NCBI GenBank assembly: GCA_045587485.1
Contig: JAZNCI010000005.1
Span: 7,094 to 71,093, forward strand
Source of the DNA: SIG440 sp045587485
GTDB taxonomy: Bacteria; Bacillota; Clostridia; Monoglobales; Monoglobaceae
Direction of reading: 5' to 3'
DNA: 64,000 nucleotides
Numbering within the stretch: position 1 is the stretch's first letter; each line of letters starts with the position of its first letter. Shown here piece by piece: positions 59,554 to 64,000 of this stretch. A program made the translations under genes and the position numbers. The notes under the pieces are model-generated. The model did no database searches. It was not told the DNA's origin and saw nothing but the letters and a program-made list of their open reading frames with translations.

Positions 59554-60784
59554 TATCCTCATCGCTTTCGATAAGAAACTCCATATAGTTTGCCGCAGTT
59601 GCGTGATACCTTCCGTCACGGGTTTTCTGCTCGGCAAGAACCTCCAACTCTCTGCCCTTAAAGGAATTATAGAATTTCTCCTTCATTCTGTCGCTGAGTG
59701 TCAGCATCCTCTGACTCCGTTCCTCCTTGACAGGCTCGGGGATTTGATTGTCAAAGGCTGCTGCTGCCGTACCCTTGCGAACAGAATACTTAAATATATG
59801 CATCTGCATAAACCCGATACCTTTGCAGAACTCAAAAGATTTTTCAAATTCCTCGTCTGTTTCTCCGGGAAAACCCACAATAACATCTGTGGTGATTGAA
59901 ACATCCTTTATTTTATTCCGCAAAAGGTTAACCGCCGCTCTGTACTCATCGGCAGTATATCTGCGTTTCATTCGCATCAAGGTTTCGGTGCAACCGCTCT
60001 GGAGTGACAAATGAAAATGAGGACAAAGCTTTGAAAGCCCCGAAATTCTCTCAACAAATTCTTCTGTAATAGCAGGTGGCTCCACCGAGCCAAGACGCAC
60101 ACGCTCTATCCCCCCAACCGAGCAAACCGCCTCGATTACATCAACAAGGCCTGTGCCGTTTTTTAAATCCTTGCCATATGAACCAATATGAATACCAGTC
60201 AACACAATTTCTGTGTATCCGTTTTGGGCAAGCAGAGTAACCTCCTCCAGAATTTTATCCATTGCCCGTGAACGTACAGGCCCTCTTGCATAAGGAATAA
60301 TGCAGTAAGCACAAAAGTTGTCACAGCCGTCCTCAATTTTTACATTTGCCCTTATTCTGCTCTGGAAGGACACGGGACACAGCTCCTCAAACTCCCGTAC
60401 CTTCATAATGTCGCCGCAGGCAACAGTCTTTTTTCCCTTTAACGCATCCTCAACAAGTTGGGGCAGACTTTCCTTGCCGTCATTGCCCACAACAATGTCA
60501 ACCCCGATTTTCTTTACAGATTCAAGGTCGGTCTGTGCCAAGCAACCCACCACCGCAATAACCGCATTGGGATTTTTGCGTTTGGCACTGCTTATTCTTT
60601 GCCTTGACTTTTGCGCCCCGATTGAAGTCACCGCACAGGTGTTTATCACAAACACATCGGCTGTCTGCCCGTCGGTAATCTCAAAGCCCCTTCTGCGAAA
60701 AAGCTCAGCCATCGCCTGACTTTCATAAAAGTTGGTTTTGCAACCCATTGTAATAAATTTAACTGTCATATTTTTACCATCCAC
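59519..60784 (-). CDS. mtaB: tRNA (t6A37) methylthiotransferase
   Basis: This 421-residue radical-SAM enzyme makes ms2t6A in tRNA. The N-terminal UPF0004 domain has Cys residues in FITMGCKTNFYESQAM, VINTCAVTSIG and AVVGCLAQ; the radical SAM cluster motif is CDNFCAYCIIPYARG near residue 155; a TRAM domain ends the protein. The YxxC...R/G form and GRELEVLAEQ fit MtaB rather than MiaB. AAAAGG precedes the GTG at 60784; an ATG five codons on is an alternative. The 3' end overlaps the small ger gene. Confidence 0.93.
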   Translation of the reverse strand: MDGKNMTVKFITMGCKTNFYESQAMAELFRRRGFEITDGQTADVFVINTCAVTSIGAQKSRQRISSAKRKNPNAVIAVVGCLAQTDLESVKKIGVDIVVGNDGKESLPQLVEDALKGKKTVACGDIMKVREFEELCPVSFQSRIRANVKIEDGCDNFCAYCIIPYARGPVRSRAMDKILEEVTLLAQNGYTEIVLTGIHIGSYGKDLKNGTGLVDVIEAVCSVGGIERVRLGSVEPPAITEEFVERISGLSKLCPHFHLSLQSGCTETLMRMKRRYTADEYRAAVNLLRNKIKDVSITTDVIVGFPGETDEEFEKSFEFCKGIGFMQMHIFKYSVRKGTAAAAFDNQIPEPVKEERSQRMLTLSDRMKEKFYNSFKGRELEVLAEQKTRDGRYHATAANYMEFLIESDEDITGKLVKHLIK

Positions 60785-60862
60785 TTCGCCTTTTTATTGA
60801 AAATTCATCGTTTTGCCACAGAATTTTAATACAAATTTGTTATAAAATTATACACTTTTTTA

Positions 60863-60891
60863 TTGACTATTGCAAGAAAAAATTATATAAT
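60863..60891 (+). promoter_or_regulatory. Promoter of HPr-like gene
   Basis: TTGACT (60863-60868), 17 bases, TATAAT (60886-60891), followed by the SD AGGGGGTG. Confidence 0.82.
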
Positions 60892-60922
60892 ATAGAAGAA
60901 AATATTTACAGGGGGTGAGAAT

Positions 60923-61150
60923 ATGAAAAAATTTGATATACTTTTAAACTCAACAAACGATGTAAAGAACTTTGTTAACGCTGTTACAAAATACGATTTT
61001 GATATCGACCTCACATCGGGCAGATACGTTGTTGATGCAAAGTCAATTATGGGTATATTCAGCCTTGACCTCAGCAAGCCCATCACTATCGAAGTTCACA
61101 GTGACGAATGCGACGCTCTGGTTGACGAGCTCAAACAATACATCCAGTAA
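60923..61150 (+). CDS. HPr-like protein lacking the active-site histidine
   Basis: The 75-residue protein has the HPr fold pattern, with the region around regulatory Ser46 well kept (YVVDAKSIMGIFSLDL, Ser41 here). The segment that should hold the phosphorylated His15 (GLHARPA in HPr) reads LLNSTNDVKNFV, so it has no His and cannot carry phosphate from PEP in the PTS. It is also about ten residues shorter. A regulatory role through the Ser site, like Crh in Bacillus, is an inference. It has a strong promoter of its own. Confidence 0.82.
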   Translation: MKKFDILLNSTNDVKNFVNAVTKYDFDIDLTSGRYVVDAKSIMGIFSLDLSKPITIEVHSDECDALVDELKQYIQ

Positions 61151-61165
61151 GATTAATCTAAAATA

Positions 61166-61246
61166 TGCACGGGCAAAATTCCAACCTTCGATCTTCTGTT
61201 TTTTGCAAAACGGAACTTGATCGTGGATTTTTGTGCCCTTTTGCAC
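61166..61246 (+). other. Structured leader before tadA
   Basis: The 116-base gap between the HPr-like gene and tadA can fold: GGGCA (61171-61175) with TGCCC (61234-61238), CGATC (61189-61193) with GATCG (61219-61223) and a TTTTGCAAAA palindrome (61201-61210). A competing GTGC/GCAC hairpin lies at 61233-61246. It has no U-tract long enough to call a terminator. Confidence 0.45.
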
Positions 61247-61266
61247 GTTATAAAGAGTTTATTATT

Positions 61267-61737
61267 ATGGATAAAAATTATTTTATGTCACAAGCCCTGC
61301 GTGAGGCAGAAAAGGCATACTCTTTAGGCGAAACCCCAATCGGTGCAGTTGTTGTGAAAGATGGCGAAATCATCGCCCGCGCACACAACCTTCGCGAAAC
61401 AGGAAAATGTGCCCTCTACCACGCAGAACTCCTTGCTATTGACGCCGCCTGCAGAGCACTTGGCGGCTGGCGGCTCCACCAATGCGACCTTTATGTCACT
61501 CTTGAGCCCTGTATTATGTGCAGCGGTGCAATTGTTCAGGCAAGGATAAAAAACCTCTATTTCGGAGCAGACGACGAAAAAGGCGGTGCGGTTAAATCAA
61601 TCGCACAAATCCCATCTATGGACAAGCTGTGCCACCACCCCAATGTGATGGGTGGAATTATGGCGGAGGAATGTTCCGAAATCCTGAAAAGGTTTTTTCG
61701 GGAACTAAGACAAGGGAAAGTGACTCCAATCAAGTAA
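61267..61737 (+). CDS. tadA: tRNA adenosine(34) deaminase
   Basis: From the ATG at 61267 the protein has 156 residues and converts A34 to inosine in tRNA-Arg. The zinc and catalytic residues are His52 and Glu54 in YHAELLAID, and Cys82 and Cys85 in PCIMC. The SD is weak (AAAGAG). The frame extends upstream through the structured leader without an SD. The usual neighbours dnaX and SRP RNA are not seen. Confidence 0.94.
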   Translation: MDKNYFMSQALREAEKAYSLGETPIGAVVVKDGEIIARAHNLRETGKCALYHAELLAIDAACRALGGWRLHQCDLYVTLEPCIMCSGAIVQARIKNLYFGADDEKGGAVKSIAQIPSMDKLCHHPNVMGGIMAEECSEILKRFFRELRQGKVTPIK

Positions 61738-61778
61738 TAAATTAATTAATATATATTTTATAGGAGGAATTTTTGATA

Positions 61779-64000
61779 ATGAGCAAAAAATTCGTTTATC
61801 TTTTCAGCGAAGGCGACGCTTCAATGAGAGAGCTTCTCGGCGGTAAAGGCGCAAACCTTGCTGAAATGACAAAAATTGGTCTCCCTGTTTCTCAGGGCTT
61901 CACAGTATCAACCGAGGCTTGTACTCAATACTATGAAGATGGCAGAAAAATCAACGCAGAAATTCAGGCTGAAATTATGGAAAACATCACCAAGATGGAA
62001 GCTATTTGCGGCAAGAAGTTCGGCGATAAGGAAAATCCCCTTCTCGTATCAGTTCGCAGTGGCGCAAGAGCATCAATGCCTGGTATGATGGATACAATCC
62101 TCAACCTTGGTCTTAACGAAGATGTTGTTGAGGCTATGTCCCAGAAGTCAGGCAATCCCCGTTGGGCTTGGGACTGCTACAGAAGATTTATTCAGATGTA
62201 TTCTGACGTAGTTATGGAAGTTGGTAAGAAGTACTTTGAACAGCTTATCGACGAAATGAAGGAAGCAAAGGGTGTAACTCAGGATATCGAGCTTACAGCC
62301 GAAGACCTTAAGGTTCTTGCAAGCCAGTTCAAGGCTGAATATAAGAACAAGATTGGTAAAGACTTCCCCACCGATCCTAAGGAACAGCTTATGGGTGCGG
62401 TTGAGGCAGTGTTCCGTTCATGGGACAACCCCAGAGCAAACGTTTACCGTCGTGACAACGATATCCCTTATTCTTGGGGTACTGCTGTTAACGTACAGAT
62501 GATGGCATTCGGTAATATGGGTGACAACTGCGGTACAGGTGTTGCCTTCACACGTGACCCAGCTACTGGTGACAAGGGCCTTATGGGTGAATTCCTTGTT
62601 AACGCACAGGGCGAAGACGTTGTTGCTGGTGTTCGTACACCTATGCCTATCGCTGAAATGGCTGAAAAGTTCCCCGCTGCATTTGACGAATTCAACAAGG
62701 TTTGCAAAATCCTTGAAGACCACTATCGTGATATGCAGGATATGGAATTCACAATAGAAAACGAAAAGCTCTATATGCTCCAGACAAGAAATGGTAAGAG
62801 AACAGCAAAGGCTGCTCTTAAGATTGCTTGTGATTTGGTTGACGAGGGTATGATTGATGAAAAGCAGGCAGTTGCTATGATCGACCCCAGAAACCTTGAC
62901 ACACTTCTCCATCCTCAGTTTGACGTAAAGGCTCTCAAAGCTGCAACACCTATGGGCAGAGGTCTTGGTGCATCTCCCGGTGCTGCTTGCGGCAAAATAG
63001 TATTTACTGCAGAAGATGCTGAAAGCTGGAACGCAAGAGGCGAAAAGGTTGTTCTTGTTCGTCTTGAAACATCACCTGAAGATATCACAGGTATGAAGGC
63101 ATCACAGGGTATCCTGACAGTTCGTGGCGGTATGACATCACACGCAGCCGTTGTTGCTCGTGGTATGGGTACTTGCTGCGTATCAGGCTGCGGCGATATC
63201 AATATGGACGAAGAAAACAAGAAGTTCACTCTTGCAGGCAAAACATTTGTTGAAGGCGATTACATTTCAATCGACGGTTCAACAGGTAACATCTATGACG
63301 GTATTATCCCCACAGTTGATGCTGAAATCGCAGGCGAATTCGGCAGAATCATGGCTTGGGCTGACAAGTACAGAAAGCTCAAAGTTCGCACCAATGCGGA
63401 CAACCCCACCGATGCGAAGAAAGCTCGCGAACTCGGTGCTGAAGGTATCGGTCTCTGCCGTACCGAGCACATGTTCTTCGGCGAAGGCAGAATCGACGCA
63501 TTCCGCGAAATGATCTGCTCCACCACCGTTGAAGAAAGAGAAGTTGCTCTTGCTAAGATCCTTCCCATGCAGCAGTCTGACTTTGAAGCTCTCTACGAAG
63601 CTCTCGAAGGCACTCCTGTTTGCATCCGTTTCCTTGACCCCCCGCTTCACGAGTTTGTTCCTACTGAAGAAGAAGACATCAAGACTCTTGCTGACGCTCA
63701 GGGCAAGACTGTTGAAGACATCAAGGCTCTCATCTCCTCCCTCCATGAGTTTAACCCCATGATGGGTCACCGCGGATGCCGTCTTGCTGTTACCTACCCC
63801 GAAATCGCTGCAATGCAGACCAGCGCTGTTATCCCTGCTGCTATCAACGTGAAGAAGGCTCATCCCGATTGGAACGTTAAGCCCGAAATCATGATTCCTC
63901 TCGTAGGCGAAATCAAGGAACCCAAGTTCGTTAAGAAGGTAGTCGTTGAAACTGCTGATGCTGAGATCGCTGCCGCAGGCGTTGAACTCGCATACGAAGT
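61779..64000 (+). CDS. ppdK: Pyruvate, phosphate dikinase, 3' end outside window
   Basis: The gene starts at ATG 61779 (TAGGAGGAAT 11 bases upstream) and remains open to the window edge, 740 codons of about 875. It starts MSKKFVYLFSEGDASMRELL and contains the ATP-grasp part (GGKGANLAEM, SVRSGARASMPGMMDTILN), the swivelling domain with catalytic His455 in TSHAAVVARGMG, and the start of the PEP/pyruvate domain (GLCRTEHMFF, FNPMMGHRGCRLA). It interconverts pyruvate, ATP and phosphate with PEP, AMP and pyrophosphate. Confidence 0.97.
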   Translation, partial: MSKKFVYLFSEGDASMRELLGGKGANLAEMTKIGLPVSQGFTVSTEACTQYYEDGRKINAEIQAEIMENITKMEAICGKKFGDKENPLLVSVRSGARASMPGMMDTILNLGLNEDVVEAMSQKSGNPRWAWDCYRRFIQMYSDVVMEVGKKYFEQLIDEMKEAKGVTQDIELTAEDLKVLASQFKAEYKNKIGKDFPTDPKEQLMGAVEAVFRSWDNPRANVYRRDNDIPYSWGTAVNVQMMAFGNMGDNCGTGVAFTRDPATGDKGLMGEFLVNAQGEDVVAGVRTPMPIAEMAEKFPAAFDEFNKVCKILEDHYRDMQDMEFTIENEKLYMLQTRNGKRTAKAALKIACDLVDEGMIDEKQAVAMIDPRNLDTLLHPQFDVKALKAATPMGRGLGASPGAACGKIVFTAEDAESWNARGEKVVLVRLETSPEDITGMKASQGILTVRGGMTSHAAVVARGMGTCCVSGCGDINMDEENKKFTLAGKTFVEGDYISIDGSTGNIYDGIIPTVDAEIAGEFGRIMAWADKYRKLKVRTNADNPTDAKKARELGAEGIGLCRTEHMFFGEGRIDAFREMICSTTVEEREVALAKILPMQQSDFEALYEALEGTPVCIRFLDPPLHEFVPTEEEDIKTLADAQGKTVEDIKALISSLHEFNPMMGHRGCRLAVTYPEIAAMQTSAVIPAAINVKKAHPDWNVKPEIMIPLVGEIKEPKFVKKVVVETADAEIAAAGVELAYE

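Noticed and set aside
61151..61266. SRP small RNA gene next to tadA
   Set aside because: The usual conserved tetraloop and asymmetric-loop sequence of bacterial SRP RNA is not present in this gap.
1..64000. CRISPR array, tRNA or rRNA genes
   Set aside because: Reading the intergenic stretches on both strands showed no regular spaced repeats, no tRNA-like T-arm with CCA end, and no rRNA sequence; the cloverleaf at 9811 lacks a T-loop motif and proper arm lengths.

Overview
The window looks like a chromosomal segment of a spore-forming Clostridia-class Firmicute. The support is a GerA-type germinant receptor operon, a VanW/G5 protein, an Rnf complex in Clostridia order (rnfCDGEAB), DnaD and DnaI helicase loaders, YlxR/YlxQ in the nusA-infB operon, Jag/KhpB, YycH/YycI relatives, pyruvate phosphate dikinase, strong SD sequences (AGGAGG-like) and sigma-A-like promoters with 17-bp spacers. 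I cannot name the genus.

Layout. Positions 1-11322 hold the right end of a phage-like element with siphovirus-type tail genes. A divergent repressor/HTH switch (10845-11017) drives a leftward operon: HTH protein, small zinc-knuckle protein, late-activator-like protein, a cluster of hairpins, terminase, portal, scaffold, capsid, connectors, tail tube, chaperones, a short tape measure, Dit and a tail protein cut by the window edge. No integrase, replication or recombination gene lies between the switch and the terminase, an arrangement that recalls PBSX-like domesticated prophages. The host gene upp follows immediately.

Positions 11386-20524 hold upp, then the leftward rimP-nusA-ylxR-ylxQ-infB-rbfA-nrnA-truB-ribF operon, with its own promoter and a two-hairpin leader, preceded by nrdR. 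Positions 20575-22016 hold small envelope proteins. Positions 22198-32296 form a long leftward block: dnaA, mnmE, dnaD, dnaI, then rnfCDGEAB. Divergent from dnaA are rpmH, rnpA, yidD, yidC and khpB. Next is the arginine operon argC-argJ-argB-argR-argD-argF, whose promoter is flanked by two ARG boxes, with the cognate argR inside the operon.

Positions 41313-50439 hold a TPR protein, asnS, a 48-residue protein, and a YycH/YycI pair with a secreted protein divergent from a cell-wall amidase. A triple WalR-type direct repeat lies between these two units. They are followed by a NahK-like sugar kinase and nucleotidyltransferase pair divergent from an AraC regulator. Positions 50809-64000 hold a P-type calcium-ATPase, a VanW protein, the ger operon with a small two-helix membrane protein, mtaB, an HPr-like protein without the active-site histidine, tadA and a partial ppdK.

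Several intergenic stretches hold palindromic elements; two of them share an 11-base loop core. I saw no tRNA, rRNA, CRISPR array or insertion sequence.
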